A model generated the notes under the pieces. It was not told the origin of the DNA. It was given only the letters and a program-made list of their open reading frames with translations, and made no database searches. A stretch of 64,000 nucleotides of DNA, from NCBI RefSeq assembly GCF_018687615.1, contig NZ_CP061299.1, forward strand, positions 1 to 64,000, in the 5' to 3' direction. Position 1 is the first letter of the stretch; the number at the start of each line of letters is the position of its first letter. Shown one piece after another: positions 37,084 to 52,500 of the stretch. A program made the translations under genes and the position numbers. This stretch comes from Polynucleobacter sp. MWH-CaK5 (GTDB lineage Bacteria; Pseudomonadota; Gammaproteobacteria; Burkholderiales; Burkholderiaceae).

Positions 37084-39957
<2,874 letters not shown>

Positions 39958-40062
39958 TAACAAGCACATTTGTGCGAATATGTAGTGCCGTTTTTGATCG
40001 GTCACTCCCAATTGCTTACTCGAATTTGGTTGTTTGTTGAAAAACAGACAACCTACCCTCTA

Positions 40063-40179
40063 TGCCTGGCGACAATAGCGAGTTGGAACCACCCCTTCCC
40101 ATCCCGAACAGGACCGTGAAACGACTCTACGCCGATGATAGTGCGGATTACCCGTGTGAAAGTAGGTAATTGCCAGGCA
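40063..40179 (+). rRNA. rrf: 5S ribosomal RNA
   Basis: The terminal stem TGCCTGGC pairs with GCCAGGCA. The internal CCCATCCCGAACAG and ACCGTGAAACG segments are typical of 5S. The length is about 117 bases. It closes the rRNA operon. Confidence 0.96.
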
Positions 40180-40187
40180 CCTTTAAG

Positions 40188-40219
40188 AAACGCCCAGATC
40201 GACAAGATCTGGGCGTTTT
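40188..40219 (+). terminator. Rho-independent terminator of the rRNA operon
   Basis: AAACGCCCAGATC (40188-40200) pairs with GATCTGGGCGTTT (40206-40218) across the loop GACAA, followed by T's. It lies nine bases after 5S. Confidence 0.92.
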
Positions 40220-40256
40220 GCTTTCTGTTTTACTGCTCAGATTTAAGAGCAGATGA

Positions 40257-40285
40257 TTGACAAAAGTAGTTGATTTAAGTAATAA
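40257..40285 (+). promoter_or_regulatory. Promoter of the tRNA-Tyr/Gly/Thr-tuf operon
   Basis: A consensus TTGACA (40257-40262) lies 17 bases before TAATAA (40280-40285); TAATAT three bases later is an alternative. The expected start is only a few bases before tRNA-Tyr, leaving a very short 5' leader. Confidence 0.7.
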
Positions 40286-40297
40286 TATGCGGTTCAC

Positions 40298-40383
40298 GGG
40301 GAGGTGCCCGAGTGGCTAAAGGGGGCAGACTGTAAATCTGTTGGCTTACGCCTACGTTGGTTCGAATCCATCCCTCCCCACCA
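40298..40383 (+). tRNA. tRNA-Tyr (GTA)
   Basis: This is an 86-base class II tRNA with a long variable arm. The acceptor GGGGAGG pairs with CCTCCCC, the anticodon is GTA (GACTGTAAATC), and CCA is encoded. It is the first gene of the tRNA-tuf operon. Confidence 0.96.
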
Positions 40384-40443
40384 TTAGTTTTATGGTGTAG
40401 CAGTGCAGTAAGAGTTTGTAGTTGTGGGTAAGTGAAGTGCCTG

Positions 40444-40518
40444 GCGGGTGTCGTATAACGGCTATTACCCTAGCCTTCCAAGCTAGAGACGAGGGTTCGA
40501 CTCCCTCTACCCGCTCCA
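40444..40518 (+). tRNA. tRNA-Gly (TCC)
   Basis: The acceptor GCGGGTG pairs with TACCCGC, the anticodon is TCC in the loop CTTCCAAG, the T-arm is GGGTTCGACTCCC, and CCA is encoded. The Tyr-Gly-Thr order upstream of tuf is the common proteobacterial arrangement. Confidence 0.96.
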
Positions 40519-40537
40519 GTAGGTGTGGCATTAGTTT

Positions 40538-40612
<75 letters not shown>

Positions 40613-40644
40613 GAGTTTTGTATTCATTTTATTGAGGCTGAAAA

Positions 40645-41835
<1,191 letters not shown>

Positions 41836-41843
41836 TGAACGTA

Positions 41844-41919
41844 AGGGGCGTAGCTCAATTGGCAGAGTGTCGGTCTCCAAAACCGAAGGTTGGGGGTTCG
41901 ATGCCCTCCGCCCCTGCCA
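41844..41919 (+). tRNA. tRNA-Trp (CCA)
   Basis: The acceptor AGGGGCG pairs with CGCCCCT, the anticodon is CCA in the loop CTCCAAA, and the 3' CCA is encoded. It lies eight bases after tuf and 16 bases before secE, so it is probably cut from a transcript that continues into secE-nusG. Confidence 0.96.
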
Positions 41920-41935
41920 CAGCAAACTGAAAAAT

Positions 41936-42310
41936 ATGGCGCAAACATCTGTAGAACAAGAAAATAAAACCGGCTGGATGACTATCCTGGCCGGTCTTAT
42001 TGTTATTCTTTCTTTGGTCGCATATTACATGCTTGCCGGTCAAACTATCTGGGTTCGCTTAGCGGCGCTGCTTGGTGGTTTTGCTGTGGCAATTGTTATT
42101 GCGGCAATGTCTTCAGATGGTAAGCGCTTTTTTGCTTACGCAAAAGAATCGGTGGCTGAGGCAAAAAAAGTTGTGTGGCCAAGTCGTAAAGAAACAACGC
42201 AGATGACATTGATTGTTTTTGCATTTGTTGTTGTTATGTCTTTGTTCTTGTGGGCAGCTGACAAACTCATTGAGTGGTTAGTTTTCTCTGTATTCCTCGG
42301 TTGGAAGTGA
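41936..42310 (+). CDS. secE: Preprotein translocase subunit SecE
   Basis: SecE stabilises SecY in the inner-membrane translocon. The 124-residue protein has three membrane segments (about residues 14-34, 39-57 and 93-120), as in E. coli; many bacteria have only one. The conserved amphipathic motif ESVAEAKKVVWPSRKETTQMT lies before the last helix. I chose the ATG at 41936; a longer frame would run back into tRNA-Trp. Confidence 0.95.
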   Translation: MAQTSVEQENKTGWMTILAGLIVILSLVAYYMLAGQTIWVRLAALLGGFAVAIVIAAMSSDGKRFFAYAKESVAEAKKVVWPSRKETTQMTLIVFAFVVVMSLFLWAADKLIEWLVFSVFLGWK

Positions 42311-42317
42311 GTAAAAG

Positions 42318-42887
42318 ATGTCTGAACAAGCAATCATCAATCCACAATCCACAGGCAATATGCGTTGGTATGTGATTCACGCTTACTCTGGTATGGAGAA
42401 GAGTGTGCAAAAAGGTTTGACAGAGCGCATTGCGCGTTCTGGCATGGCAGATAAGTTTGGAAAAATTTTAGTGCCGTCAGAGGAAGTTGTTGAGATCAAG
42501 AGTGGCCAAAAGGCTGTTTCTGAGCGTCGCTTTTTCCCTGGCTATGTTCTCATCGAAATGGAAATGACTGATGAGACTTGGCACTTGGTGAAAAACACAC
42601 CGAAAGTTACTGGTTTCGTTGGTGGCGTTAGAAATAAACCATCACCGATTTCACCTGCTGAAGTTCAAAAAATCATGGACCAAATGCAGGCTGGTGTTGA
42701 TAAGCCAAAACCAAAAACATTATTTGAAGTGGGTGAAATGGTCCGCGTTAAAGAAGGTCCATTCACAGACTTTAATGGCAACGTTGAAGAAGTTAACTAT
42801 GAGAAGTCTCGCTTGAGAGTTTCAGTAACAATCTTCGGTCGTGGCACACCTGTAGAGCTAGAGTTCGGTCAGGTAGAAAAGATGTAA
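42318..42887 (+). CDS. nusG: Transcription elongation/antitermination factor NusG
   Basis: NusG binds RNA polymerase, suppresses pausing, and links to Rho or to ribosomal S10. The 189-residue protein has the NGN domain ([32 protein letters not shown]) and the C-terminal KOW domain ([22 protein letters not shown]). It lies seven bases after secE, as in E. coli. Confidence 0.98.
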   Translation: MSEQAIINPQSTGNMRWYVIHAYSGMEKSVQKGLTERIARSGMADKFGKILVPSEEVVEIKSGQKAVSERRFFPGYVLIEMEMTDETWHLVKNTPKVTGFVGGVRNKPSPISPAEVQKIMDQMQAGVDKPKPKTLFEVGEMVRVKEGPFTDFNGNVEEVNYEKSRLRVSVTIFGRGTPVELEFGQVEKM

Positions 42888-43005
42888 AGATTTACAGACC
42901 TGTGCAAACAGGTTTGTATGAGGAGCTGAGTTAGGGTTGCCGCTCTAACAAGGCGTTTTACTCAACGGTGGTCTTTTATAGGTGCACCATTATTGGAGTA
43001 TAAAA
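42888..43005 (+). promoter_or_regulatory. Leader region of rplK-rplA
   Basis: This 118-base spacer contains a small hairpin, ACCTGT-GCAA-ACAGGT (42898-42913), and a GGAG site before rplK. In E. coli the equivalent leader carries the promoter and the L1 repressor-binding RNA. I could not pick a convincing promoter or an exact L1 site here. Confidence 0.4.
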
Positions 43006-43437
43006 ATGGCAAAGAAGATTATTGGCTTTATTAAGCTACAAATCCCAGCCGGTAAAGCGAATCCATCGCCACCAGTTGGTCCTGCGTTAGGTCAACGCGG
43101 TTTGAACATCATGGAATTCTGTAAAGCGTTCAATGCTCAAACACAAAGCATGGAACCAGGTTTACCAATTCCAGTAGTGATCACAGCGTTTGCAGACAAG
43201 AGCTTCACATTCGTGATGAAGACTCCTCCAGCAACAGTGTTGATTAAAAAAGCTGCTAAGTTGGAAAAAGGTTCTCCACGTCCACATACAGACAAGGTTG
43301 GCAAAATTACTCGCGCTCAAGCTGAGGAAATTGCAAAGGCAAAAATGCCTGACCTAACAGCCGCTGATATGGATGCAGCTGTTCGCACAATCGCTGGTAG
43401 CGCCCGCTCTATGGGTATCACTGTGGAAGGACTCTAA
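43006..43437 (+). CDS. rplK: 50S ribosomal protein L11
   Basis: L11 binds the GTPase-associated region of 23S rRNA. The 143-residue protein starts [32 protein letters not shown], with the proline-rich signature. The start at 43006 follows TTGGAG; an upstream in-frame ATG at 42982 would add eight non-homologous residues. It precedes rplA by two bases. Confidence 0.98.
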   Translation: MAKKIIGFIKLQIPAGKANPSPPVGPALGQRGLNIMEFCKAFNAQTQSMEPGLPIPVVITAFADKSFTFVMKTPPATVLIKKAAKLEKGSPRPHTDKVGKITRAQAEEIAKAKMPDLTAADMDAAVRTIAGSARSMGITVEGL

Positions 43438-43439
43438 TC

Positions 43440-44135
43440 ATGGCTAAAGTTTCTAAACGCGTAGCTGCTTTTCAAGCAAAAGTAGACCGTAATAAGTTTT
43501 ACCCTATTGATGAGGCATTGAGCCTTGTTAAAGAATTTGCAACAGCTAAGTTCGATGAGTCTATCGACGTTGCTGTTCAGCTTGGTATTGACGCTAAAAA
43601 ATCTGACCAAGTTGTTCGTGGTTCAGTTGTGTTGCCTGAAGGTACTGGTAAGTCAGTGCGTGTGGCGGTTTTTGCTCAAGGTGAAAAAGCTGAACAAGCT
43701 AAAGCCGCTGGTGCAGAAATTGTTGGCATGGAAGATTTAGCTGACCAAATCAAAGGCGGCAAAATTGATTTTGATATTTTGATCGCATCTCCAGATGCAA
43801 TGCGCATTGTTGGTACATTGGGTCAGATCTTGGGACCAAGAGGCTTGATGCCTAACCCGAAGGTTGGCACAGTGAGCCCAGACGTTGCTGGCGCAGTTAA
43901 AAATGCTAAAGCAGGTCAGGTTCAATTCCGTGTAGATAAAGCCGGTATCGTTCACGCAACAATCGGTCGTCGTTCATTTGAGCCAGGCGCATTGAAAAAC
44001 AACTTAGTAGCTTTGTTGGATGCTTTAACAAAAGCAAAGCCAGCAGCTAGTAAGGGTATTTATTTGAGAAAAGTTGCCGTCAGCAGCACCATGGGTGCTG
44101 GTGTACGCGTTGACCAAAACTCATTGGCTGCTTAA
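43440..44135 (+). CDS. rplA: 50S ribosomal protein L1
   Basis: L1 forms the mobile L1 stalk and, in E. coli, represses translation of its own rplK-rplA mRNA. The 231-residue protein carries the family signature block [20 protein letters not shown]. It begins two bases after the rplK stop. Confidence 0.98.
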   Translation: MAKVSKRVAAFQAKVDRNKFYPIDEALSLVKEFATAKFDESIDVAVQLGIDAKKSDQVVRGSVVLPEGTGKSVRVAVFAQGEKAEQAKAAGAEIVGMEDLADQIKGGKIDFDILIASPDAMRIVGTLGQILGPRGLMPNPKVGTVSPDVAGAVKNAKAGQVQFRVDKAGIVHATIGRRSFEPGALKNNLVALLDALTKAKPAASKGIYLRKVAVSSTMGAGVRVDQNSLAA

Positions 44136-44321
44136 TTAGCAGCTAACAAAAGAACTTTGGGTCAAGCAGAGGGCAACCTTTGCTTGAACATCAAAGACCG
44201 TTGGTGAGTTAGAGATAACTCTTAATACTAGAAATAGTGCCAGCGCAGATGGCGATCCTGAAAAGATTTCGCCTGTGTGCAACCCCTAATTGGCAACAGT
44301 TAGGTTAATAGGAGTTAAACA
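44136..44321 (+). promoter_or_regulatory. Structured L10 leader upstream of rplJ
   Basis: This 186-base leader has at least two clear hairpins: TCAAGCA/TGCTTGA (44162-44168 with 44181-44187) and GAGTTA/TAACTC closed by a GAGA loop (44206-44221). In many bacteria this leader binds L10(L12)4 to repress rplJL translation. The position and structure fit; I cannot confirm the kink-turn consensus by eye. Confidence 0.55.
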
Positions 44322-44819
44322 GTGCCTTTAAATATGGAAGACAAAAAGGCGGTCGTGGCCGAGGTAAGTGCAGAAGTTGCACAAGCTCAAACCATGGTGC
44401 TAGCTGAATACCGCGGTATTCCAGTGGGCGAACTGACTACTCTAAGAGCTCAAGCTCGTGCAAACGGTGTTTACCTTCGCGTTATGAAGAACACTTTGGC
44501 ACGCCTTGCAGTTCAAGGAACGTCATTCGAATCATTGGCCGGTGAAATGGCTGGTCCGCTTATTTACGGTATCTCCGCAGACCCAGTTGCGTCAGCAAAA
44601 GTTTTAAACGACTTTTCAAAGACGCAAGCAGCTTTAGTAATCAAAGCGGGTTCATACAACGGCAAGGTAATGGATGCAGCAGCTGTAAAAGCATTGGCAT
44701 CTATTCCAGGTCGCAATGAACTTATCGCAATGTTACTTGGCGTTATGCAAGCCCCAGTATCTGGTGCGGCTCGCGTATTGGCAGCGGTTGCAGAAAAGAA
44801 AGCTAAAGAAGCTGCGTAA
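44322..44819 (+). CDS. rplJ: 50S ribosomal protein L10
   Basis: L10 anchors the L7/L12 dimers to the ribosome. The 165-residue protein contains [24 protein letters not shown] and [14 protein letters not shown], typical of L10. The start is a GTG behind AGGAG, giving [10 protein letters not shown] weak start codon below a structured leader fits autogenous control. Confidence 0.97.
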   Translation: MPLNMEDKKAVVAEVSAEVAQAQTMVLAEYRGIPVGELTTLRAQARANGVYLRVMKNTLARLAVQGTSFESLAGEMAGPLIYGISADPVASAKVLNDFSKTQAALVIKAGSYNGKVMDAAAVKALASIPGRNELIAMLLGVMQAPVSGAARVLAAVAEKKAKEAA

Positions 44820-44870
44820 TAGCAGTCTCACTTTAATTAACTAAAGAAATTTGAATTAGGAGTTTTAAAA

Positions 44871-45248
44871 ATGGCAGTTACTAAAGACGACATTCTAGAA
44901 GCCGTTGGCAATATGTCTGTAATGGACTTGAACGATCTAGTTAAAGCATTTGAAGAAAAATTTGGTGTATCAGCAGCTGCAATGGCTGTTGCTGCTCCTG
45001 GTGCAGGTGGTGGTGCTGGTGCCGCTGCTGCTGAGCAATCAGAGTTCACAGTTGTGTTGGCTGAAGCCGGCGCAAACAAAGTGAGCGTGATTAAAGCTGT
45101 TCGCGAAATCACTGGTCTTGGCTTGAAAGAAGCTAAAGACTTAGTTGATGGCGCACCAAAACCAGTTAAAGAAGGTGTTGATAAAGCATCTGCTGAAGAC
45201 GCTAAGAAGAAGCTTGAAGAAGCTGGCGCTAAGGTCGAACTTAAGTAA
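44871..45248 (+). CDS. rplL: 50S ribosomal protein L7/L12
   Basis: This stalk protein recruits translational GTPases. The 125-residue protein has an N-terminal dimerisation helix ([24 protein letters not shown]), an alanine- and glycine-rich hinge (residues about 38-50), and the C-terminal domain with [25 protein letters not shown]. An AGGAG site precedes the ATG. Confidence 0.98.
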   Translation: MAVTKDDILEAVGNMSVMDLNDLVKAFEEKFGVSAAAMAVAAPGAGGGAGAAAAEQSEFTVVLAEAGANKVSVIKAVREITGLGLKEAKDLVDGAPKPVKEGVDKASAEDAKKKLEEAGAKVELK

Positions 45249-45446
45249 TTGGTTTGATAGGGCAGCGATGCTGCCCGGTTTGCTTAGAAGGCAAACCAGA
45301 TATTAAAAAAGTTTGGTATCTGGTTTGCCTTCTGATACGACTGCAGAAGGCAAGTTTGGTCGGGTTGTGCACACGCACACCGTCAGCCACGATTGGTAGA
45401 GGCCAATCACCAAATCTCTGCTCAGTCGCTTAAATTCGGAGATGAC
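45249..45446 (+). promoter_or_regulatory. rplL-rpoB spacer with two hairpins
   Basis: GGGCAGC/GCTGCCC (45260-45276) forms one hairpin. A 17-bp perfect inverted repeat (45286-45302 with 45317-45333) forms a second with a 14-base loop. Neither is followed by a T run. In E. coli this spacer holds a partial attenuator and an RNase III site that set rpoBC output below rplL; the same role is inferred. Confidence 0.65.
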
Positions 45447-48400
45447 ATGTCATATAGTTTCACCGAACGCAAGCGTATCCGTAAAAGCTTCGCTAAGCGC
45501 CCTAATAATCACCAAGTACCTTACTTGTTGACAACGCAACTTGAGTCTTATGCAAAATTCTTGCAAGAATCAAGAGGCCCTGCTGACCGTTTAAATGAAG
45601 GCTTGCAATCAGCATTCACTTCAATATTCCCTATCGTGTCGAACAATGGTTTCGCTCGCATGGAATTCGTTCAGTACAACCTTTCAACTCCACCGTTTGA
45701 CGTTAAAGAATGTCAACAACGTGGTTTGACATTCCATTCTGCCTTGCGCGCCAAAGTTCGCTTGATCATCAATGATCGCGAAGCGCCAACAAAAGTAAAA
45801 GAAGTAAAAGAGCAAGAAGTCTACATGGGTGAAATTCCTTTGATGACTGATACAGGCTCATTCGTGATCAATGGTACAGAGCGTGTGATTGTTTCTCAGT
45901 TGCATCGTTCGCCAGGCGTGTTCTTTGAACACGACAAAGGCAAGACTCACAGCTCAGGAAAATTATTGTTCTCTGCTCGCGTGATTCCTTACCGTGGTTC
46001 ATGGTTAGACTTCGAGTTTGATCCAAAAGATATTTTGTATTTCCGTATTGACCGTCGTCGCAAGATGCCAGTAACTATTTTGCTTAAAGCAATTGGCATG
46101 AACGATGAGCAAATTCTAGAAAACTTCTTCGGCTTTGATAACTTCAAGCTACAAGCTACTGGCGCACAAATGAACTTTGTTGCCGAGCGCTTAAAAGGTG
46201 AAGTTGCAAGATTTGATATCACTGATAAAGCTGGCAATGTTGTTATTGCAAAAGACAAGCGTATCAATGCTAAAAACATTCGTGATCTTGAGGCAGTTAA
46301 AACAACAACCATCAATGTTCCTGATGATTATTTGATTGGCCGCGTTGTTGCTAAAAACATCGTTGATGGCGACACAGGTGAAGTTCTTGCAACAGCAAAC
46401 GAAGAAATCACAGAAACTCTTTTGGCTAACTTAAGAGAAGCTGGCGTTAAAGAGTTACAAACAATTTACACGAACGACCTAGATCAAGGCTCATTCATTT
46501 CGCAAACATTGCGCATTGATGAAACAGCTGATCAGATGGCTGCACGTATTGCGATTTACCGCATGATGCGTCCTGGTGAGCCTCCAACAGAAGATGCTGT
46601 TGAAGCTTTGTTCCAAAGATTGTTCTACAACGAAGATACCTATGATCTTTCACGCGTAGGTCGTATGAAAGTAAATAGCCGTTTAAATCGTCCAGTGATG
46701 GAAGGTTTGATGGTTCTTTCAAACGAAGACATCTTGGACACAATCAAGTTATTGGTTGACTTAAGAAACGGTAAAGGCGAAGTAGACGACATCGATCACT
46801 TGGGTAATCGTCGTGTGCGTTGCGTTGGTGAGTTGGCAGAAAACCAATTCCGCGCCGGTTTGTCACGTGTAGAGCGCGCAGTTAAAGAGCGTTTGGGTCA
46901 AGCTGAAACAGAAAACTTGATGCCTCATGACTTGATTAACAGCAAGCCAATTTCTTCAGCAATTCGTGAGTTCTTCGGTTCTTCACAATTGTCACAGTTT
47001 ATGGATCAGACAAACCCATTGTCAGAGATCACGCACAAGCGTCGTATTTCAGCATTGGGCCCTGGTGGTTTGACACGTGAGCGTGCAGGTTTCGAAGTTC
47101 GCGACGTTCATCCAACGCACTATGGTCGTGTATGTCCGATTGAAACACCAGAGGGTCCAAACATTGGTTTGATCAACTCTTTGGCTTTGTTTGCTCGCTT
47201 GAATGAGCATGGTTTCTTGGAAACACCATACCGTAAAGTTGTTAATAGCAAGGTAACTGATCAAGTTGATTATTTGTCAGCTATTGAAGAAGCCAAATAC
47301 GTGATTGCTCAGGCAAACGCATCAATTGATAAAACTGGCAAATTAACGGATGAATTAGTTTCATCACGTGAAGCTGGCGAAACAATGATGGTGAGCCCAG
47401 AGCGCATTCAGTACATTGACGTGGCGCCAAGCCAGATCGTTTCTGCTGCTGCATCACTTGTTCCATTCTTAGAGCACGACGACGCAAACCGTGCGTTGAT
47501 GGGTGCGAACATGCAACGTCAAGCGGTACCATGTTTGCGCGCAACGAAGCCATTGGTAGGTACTGGCTTAGAGCGCACAGTGGCAGTTGACTCAGGCACT
47601 GTCGTAATGGCAACTCGTGGTGGTAAGGTTGATTACGCCGATGCTAACCGTATCGTGATTCGTGTGAATGACGAAGAAACTGCGGCTGGCGAAGTGGGTG
47701 TTGATATTTACAACCTCATCAAGTACACACGTTCAAACCAAAACACAAACATCAATCAGCGCCCAATCGTTAAAGTTGGTGACATTGTTGATCGCGGCGA
47801 CGTGATTGCTGATGGCGCATCAACTGATTTGGGTGAGTTGGCTTTGGGTCAAAACATGGTTGTTGCATTTATGCCATGGAACGGCTACAACTTCGAAGAC
47901 TCAATTTTGATCTCTGAAAAAGTTGTTGCTGATGATCGCTACACATCAATTCACATCGAGGAATTATCTGTAGTTGCTCGTGACACAAAACTAGGCCCTG
48001 AAGAAATCACACGCGACATCTCAAACTTGGCTGAAACACAGTTAAGCCGTTTGGATGACAGCGGTATCACTTACATTGGTGCTGAAGTTGAAGCTGGTGA
48101 CGTATTGGTTGGTAAGGTAACGCCAAAAGGCGAAACACAGCTAACCCCAGAAGAAAAACTTTTGCGCGCCATTTTTGGTGAAAAAGCATCCGACGTTAAA
48201 GACACTTCATTGCGCGTGCCTTCAGGCATGACAGGTACAGTGATTGACGTGCAAGTATTCACACGCGAAGGTATTGAGCGTGACGTGCGTGCACAATCAA
48301 TCATTGATGAAGAGCTAAAGCGTTATCGCTTGGATCTAAATGACCAGTTGCGCATCGTTGAAGGTGATGCATTCAGTCGTTTAGAAAAATTGTTGCTTAA

Positions 48401-49547
48401 CAAGGTAGCTAATGGCGGCCCTAAGAAGTTGGCAAAAGGTACAAAGATCACCAAGGATTACTTGGCAGATCTTGAGAAATATCACTGGTTTGATATTCGT
48501 CCAGCCGATGAAGATGTTGCTGCTCAATTAGAAGCTATTAAAGAAGCTATTGAAGCTAAGCGCACACAGTTCGATCAAGACTTTGAAGAGAAGCGCAAGA
48601 AGTTGACTCAAGGTGATGAGTTGGCTCCAGGCGTGATCAAGATGGTCAAGGTTTACTTGGCGGTTAAGCGTCGCTTGCAGCCTGGTGACAAGATGGCTGG
48701 TCGTCACGGTAACAAGGGTGTGGTTTCAAAGATCACTCCAGTAGAAGACATGCCTTACATGGCTGATGGCTCACCAGTTGATATCGTGTTGAACCCATTG
48801 GGTGTTCCATCACGTATGAACGTTGGACAGATCCTAGAGGTTCACTTGGGATGGGCTGCGCTTGGTATTGGTAAGCGCATTCAAGAGATGCTAAAAGCTC
48901 AAGCGAAAGCAGAGCAATTGCGTAAGTTCTTGAAGCAGCTTTATAACGAAACTGGTCGTGTAGAAGATTTAGACAGCTTCACAGATGAGCAAATTCTTGA
49001 GTTGGCAAACAACTTAAGAGACGGCGCTCCATTTGCAACGCCAGTCTTTGATGGTGCAACAGAAGGTGAAATTGCCAAGATGTTAGAAATGGCATACCCA
49101 GCAGAAGTTGCGAAGAATCTATCAATGACTCCTTCACGTCAACAGATCACTTTGTTTGACGGAAGAACAGGCGAAGCGTTTGAAAGATCTGTAACAGTTG
49201 GTGTGATGCACGTCTTGAAACTTCACCACTTGGTGGATGACAAGATGCACGCTCGTTCTACAGGCCCTTACTCATTAGTAACGCAGCAGCCATTGGGCGG
49301 TAAAGCTCAATTCGGTGGCCAGCGTTTCGGTGAGATGGAAGTTTGGGCTTTGGAAGCCTACGGCGCATCTTATGTGTTGCAGGAAATGCTCACAGTTAAG
49401 TCAGATGACGTTAACGGTAGAACCAAAGTTTACGAAAACATCGTCAAGGGTGAGCACAGCATTGATGCTGGCATGCCTGAGTCCTTTAACGTGCTGGTAA
49501 AAGAAATCCGCTCGTTAGGTATCGATATCGACATGGAGCGCAGCTAA
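45447..49547 (+). CDS. rpoB: DNA-directed RNA polymerase subunit beta
   Basis: This is the large catalytic subunit that forms one side of the RNA polymerase cleft. The protein has 1,366 residues when started at the ATG at 45447 ([18 protein letters not shown]), behind CGGAG; a longer frame adds 18 non-homologous residues. The rifampicin-binding cluster reads [15 protein letters not shown] and [12 protein letters not shown], which is the susceptible form. The end GIDIDMER is typical. Confidence 0.99.
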   Translation: MSYSFTERKRIRKSFAKRPNNHQVPYLLTTQLESYAKFLQESRGPADRLNEGLQSAFTSIFPIVSNNGFARMEFVQYNLSTPPFDVKECQQRGLTFHSALRAKVRLIINDREAPTKVKEVKEQEVYMGEIPLMTDTGSFVINGTERVIVSQLHRSPGVFFEHDKGKTHSSGKLLFSARVIPYRGSWLDFEFDPKDILYFRIDRRRKMPVTILLKAIGMNDEQILENFFGFDNFKLQATGAQMNFVAERLKGEVARFDITDKAGNVVIAKDKRINAKNIRDLEAVKTTTINVPDDYLIGRVVAKNIVDGDTGEVLATANEEITETLLANLREAGVKELQTIYTNDLDQGSFISQTLRIDETADQMAARIAIYRMMRPGEPPTEDAVEALFQRLFYNEDTYDLSRVGRMKVNSRLNRPVMEGLMVLSNEDILDTIKLLVDLRNGKGEVDDIDHLGNRRVRCVGELAENQFRAGLSRVERAVKERLGQAETENLMPHDLINSKPISSAIREFFGSSQLSQFMDQTNPLSEITHKRRISALGPGGLTRERAGFEVRDVHPTHYGRVCPIETPEGPNIGLINSLALFARLNEHGFLETPYRKVVNSKVTDQVDYLSAIEEAKYVIAQANASIDKTGKLTDELVSSREAGETMMVSPERIQYIDVAPSQIVSAAASLVPFLEHDDANRALMGANMQRQAVPCLRATKPLVGTGLERTVAVDSGTVVMATRGGKVDYADANRIVIRVNDEETAAGEVGVDIYNLIKYTRSNQNTNINQRPIVKVGDIVDRGDVIADGASTDLGELALGQNMVVAFMPWNGYNFEDSILISEKVVADDRYTSIHIEELSVVARDTKLGPEEITRDISNLAETQLSRLDDSGITYIGAEVEAGDVLVGKVTPKGETQLTPEEKLLRAIFGEKASDVKDTSLRVPSGMTGTVIDVQVFTREGIERDVRAQSIIDEELKRYRLDLNDQLRIVEGDAFSRLEKLLLNKVANGGPKKLAKGTKITKDYLADLEKYHWFDIRPADEDVAAQLEAIKEAIEAKRTQFDQDFEEKRKKLTQGDELAPGVIKMVKVYLAVKRRLQPGDKMAGRHGNKGVVSKITPVEDMPYMADGSPVDIVLNPLGVPSRMNVGQILEVHLGWAALGIGKRIQEMLKAQAKAEQLRKFLKQLYNETGRVEDLDSFTDEQILELANNLRDGAPFATPVFDGATEGEIAKMLEMAYPAEVAKNLSMTPSRQQITLFDGRTGEAFERSVTVGVMHVLKLHHLVDDKMHARSTGPYSLVTQQPLGGKAQFGGQRFGEMEVWALEAYGASYVLQEMLTVKSDDVNGRTKVYENIVKGEHSIDAGMPESFNVLVKEIRSLGIDIDMERS

Positions 49548-49548
49548 T

Positions 49549-52500
49549 ATGAAAGCATTGCTAGATCTATTTAAGCAGACGCATGGCGAAGAGCAGTTTG
49601 ACGCCATTAAGATTGGTTTAGCTTCACCAGAAAAGATCCGTTCTTGGTCTTTTGGTGAAGTTCGTAAACCAGAAACAATTAACTATCGTACTTTCAAGCC
49701 TGAGCGCGACGGTCTTTTCTGTGCCAAGATTTTTGGCCCAATCAAAGATTACGAATGCTTATGCGGTAAGTACAAGCGCCTCAAATATCGCGGTGTGATT
49801 TGCGAGAAGTGCGGCGTTGAAGTGACATTGGCCAAAGTGCGTCGTGAGCGCATGGGTCATATTGAATTAGCAGCTCCTGTTGCGCACATTTGGTTCTTGA
49901 AATCATTGCCATCTCGTTTGGGCATGGTTTTGGACATGACCTTGCGTGATATCGAGCGCGTTTTGTACTTCGAAGCATATGTGATTGTTGATGCAGGCTT
50001 AACACCTGAAGGCGCAATGCGCCGTGGTCAGATCATGTCTGAAGACGAGTACTACGCCAAGTTAGAAGAGTTTGGTGACGGTGCTTTCACGGCCATCATG
50101 GGTGCTGAAGGTGTTCGTGAGTTACTACGCTCTATCGACATCGATCGTGAAGTTGAAGTGTTGCGTGCCGATTTGAAAGCAACTGGCAGCGAAGCAAAAA
50201 TTAAGAAGTTTGCTAAGCGTCTAAAAGTGCTTGAGGCATTCCAGCGCTCTGGCATCAAGCCTGACTGGATGATCTTGGAAGTGTTGCCAGTATTGCCGCC
50301 TGAATTGCGCCCATTGGTGCCATTGGACGGCGGTCGTTTTGCAACATCTGACTTGAACGATTTGTATCGTCGCGTGATTAACCGTAACAACCGCTTGAAG
50401 CGTTTGTTAGAGTTGCGCGCTCCAGAAATCATCGTGCGTAACGAAAAGCGCATGCTACAAGAAGCAGTGGATTCACTATTGGATAACGGTCGTCGCGGTA
50501 AAGCCATGACTGGTGCCAATAAGCGTCCATTGAAGTCTTTGGCAGAGATGATCAAAGGTAAGGGTGGCCGTTTCCGTCAAAACTTGTTAGGTAAGCGCGT
50601 TGACTACTCTGGTCGTTCAGTGATCGTGGTTGGTCCAACACTTAAGTTACATCAGTGCGGTTTGCCAAAATTGATGGCCCTTGAATTATTCAAGCCATTC
50701 ATTTTTAACAAACTAGAAACATTGGGCATTGCTACAACAATCAAAGCTGCTAAGAAAGAAGTAGAGAACCAAACGCCAATCGTTTGGGACATCTTAGAAG
50801 AAGTGATTCGCGAGCATCCAGTGATGTTGAACCGTGCGCCAACATTGCACCGCTTAGGTATTCAAGCGTTTGAGCCAATGTTGATCGAAGGTAAAGCTAT
50901 TCAGTTGCACCCACTTGTTTGCGCGGCATTCAACGCCGACTTCGACGGTGACCAAATGGCTGTTCACGTTCCATTGTCTTTGGAAGCTCAGATGGAGGCT
51001 CGCACATTGATGTTGGCTTCAAACAACATCTTGTTCCCAGCCAACGGTGAACCTTCAATTGTTCCATCTCAAGATATCGTTTTGGGCTTGTACTACACAA
51101 CACGCGAGGCAATTAATGCCAAGGGTGAAGGTATGACATTTGCCGATATCAGCGAAGTGATTCGCGCTTATGAAAATAAGCAAGTTGAGTTGGCCACTCG
51201 CATTGCAGTTCGTATCACTGAATATGATTTGGTTGATAAAGAAGCAGAAGGCGATGCACGCTTTGCTAAGAAAGTGACTTTGCGTCACACAACAGTGGGT
51301 CGTGCGATGTTGTCAGAGATTTTGCCTAAAGGCATGTCATTTGACAGCATTAACAAAGCGCTTAAGAAGAAAGAAATTTCTCGCTTGATTAACTTGTCAT
51401 TCCGTCGTTGCGGTTTGAGAGAAACAGTAATTTTTGCTGACAAACTATTGCAGTCTGGTTTCCGTTTGGCAACTCGTGCTGGTATCTCCATTGCGATTGA
51501 CGACATGTTGATCCCTGCTCAGAAGGAAACAATTATTTCTGAAGCGGCCGGTAAAGTTAAAGAGTATGACAAGCAATTTATGTCAGGCTTGGTAACTAAC
51601 CAAGAGCGTTATAACAACGTGGTTGATATTTGGGGTGCTGCTGGTGATCAGGTCGGTAAGGCCATGATGGAGCAGTTGTCTCAAGAAAACGTTGTTGATC
51701 GTCACGGTAAAACAGTTAAGCAAGAATCTTTCAACGCTATTTACATGATGGCTGACTCTGGTGCGCGTGGTTCTGCTGCTCAGATTCGTCAGTTGGCTGG
51801 TATGCGTGGTTTGATGGCTAAGCCAGATGGCTCAATCATTGAAACACCGATTACGGCTAACTTCCGTGAAGGCTTGAACGTTCTTCAGTACTTCATCTCA
51901 ACACACGGTGCACGTAAAGGTTTGGCTGACACTGCTTTGAAGACAGCTAACTCTGGTTACTTGACTCGTCGTTTGGTGGATGTGACTCAAGACTTGGTAG
52001 TTCTTGATGATGATTGCGGTACAACTAATGGCGTTTCAATGAAGGCCTTGGTTGAGGGTGGCGAGGTGATTGAGCCATTGAGCGATCGTATCTTGGGTCG
52101 TGTGTGTATCGGTGATGTTGTTAATCCGGACACACAAGAAACTATCATCGTTGACGGCACAATGTTGACTGAAGATGACGTTGAGTTGATTGACTCATTG
52201 GGTATCGATGAAGTTAAAGTTCGTACGCCATTGTCATGTGCAACACGTTTTGGTTTATGCGCGAAGTGTTATGGCCGTGACTTAGGTCGTGGCACGATGG
52301 TGAACTCTGGTGAGGCAGTTGGTGTGATCGCTGCTCAATCAATTGGTGAGCCAGGCACACAGTTAACAATGCGTACATTCCACATCGGTGGTGCTGCGTC
52401 ACGTGCTGCTGTTGCGAATAACGTTGAAGCAAAATCAAACGGTATTTTGCGCTTCACGCCAACAATGCGTTTTGTAACAAATGCTAAAGGTGAGCAGATT

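Noticed and set aside
41867..41935. N-terminal extension of secE by 23 residues
   Set aside because: It would be encoded by the tRNA-Trp gene and is not homologous to SecE; the ATG at 41936 gives the standard protein.
45286..45333. Rho-independent terminator between rplL and rpoB
   Set aside because: The stem is perfect, but no T run follows, and rpoB depends on transcription through it; RNase III processing is more likely.
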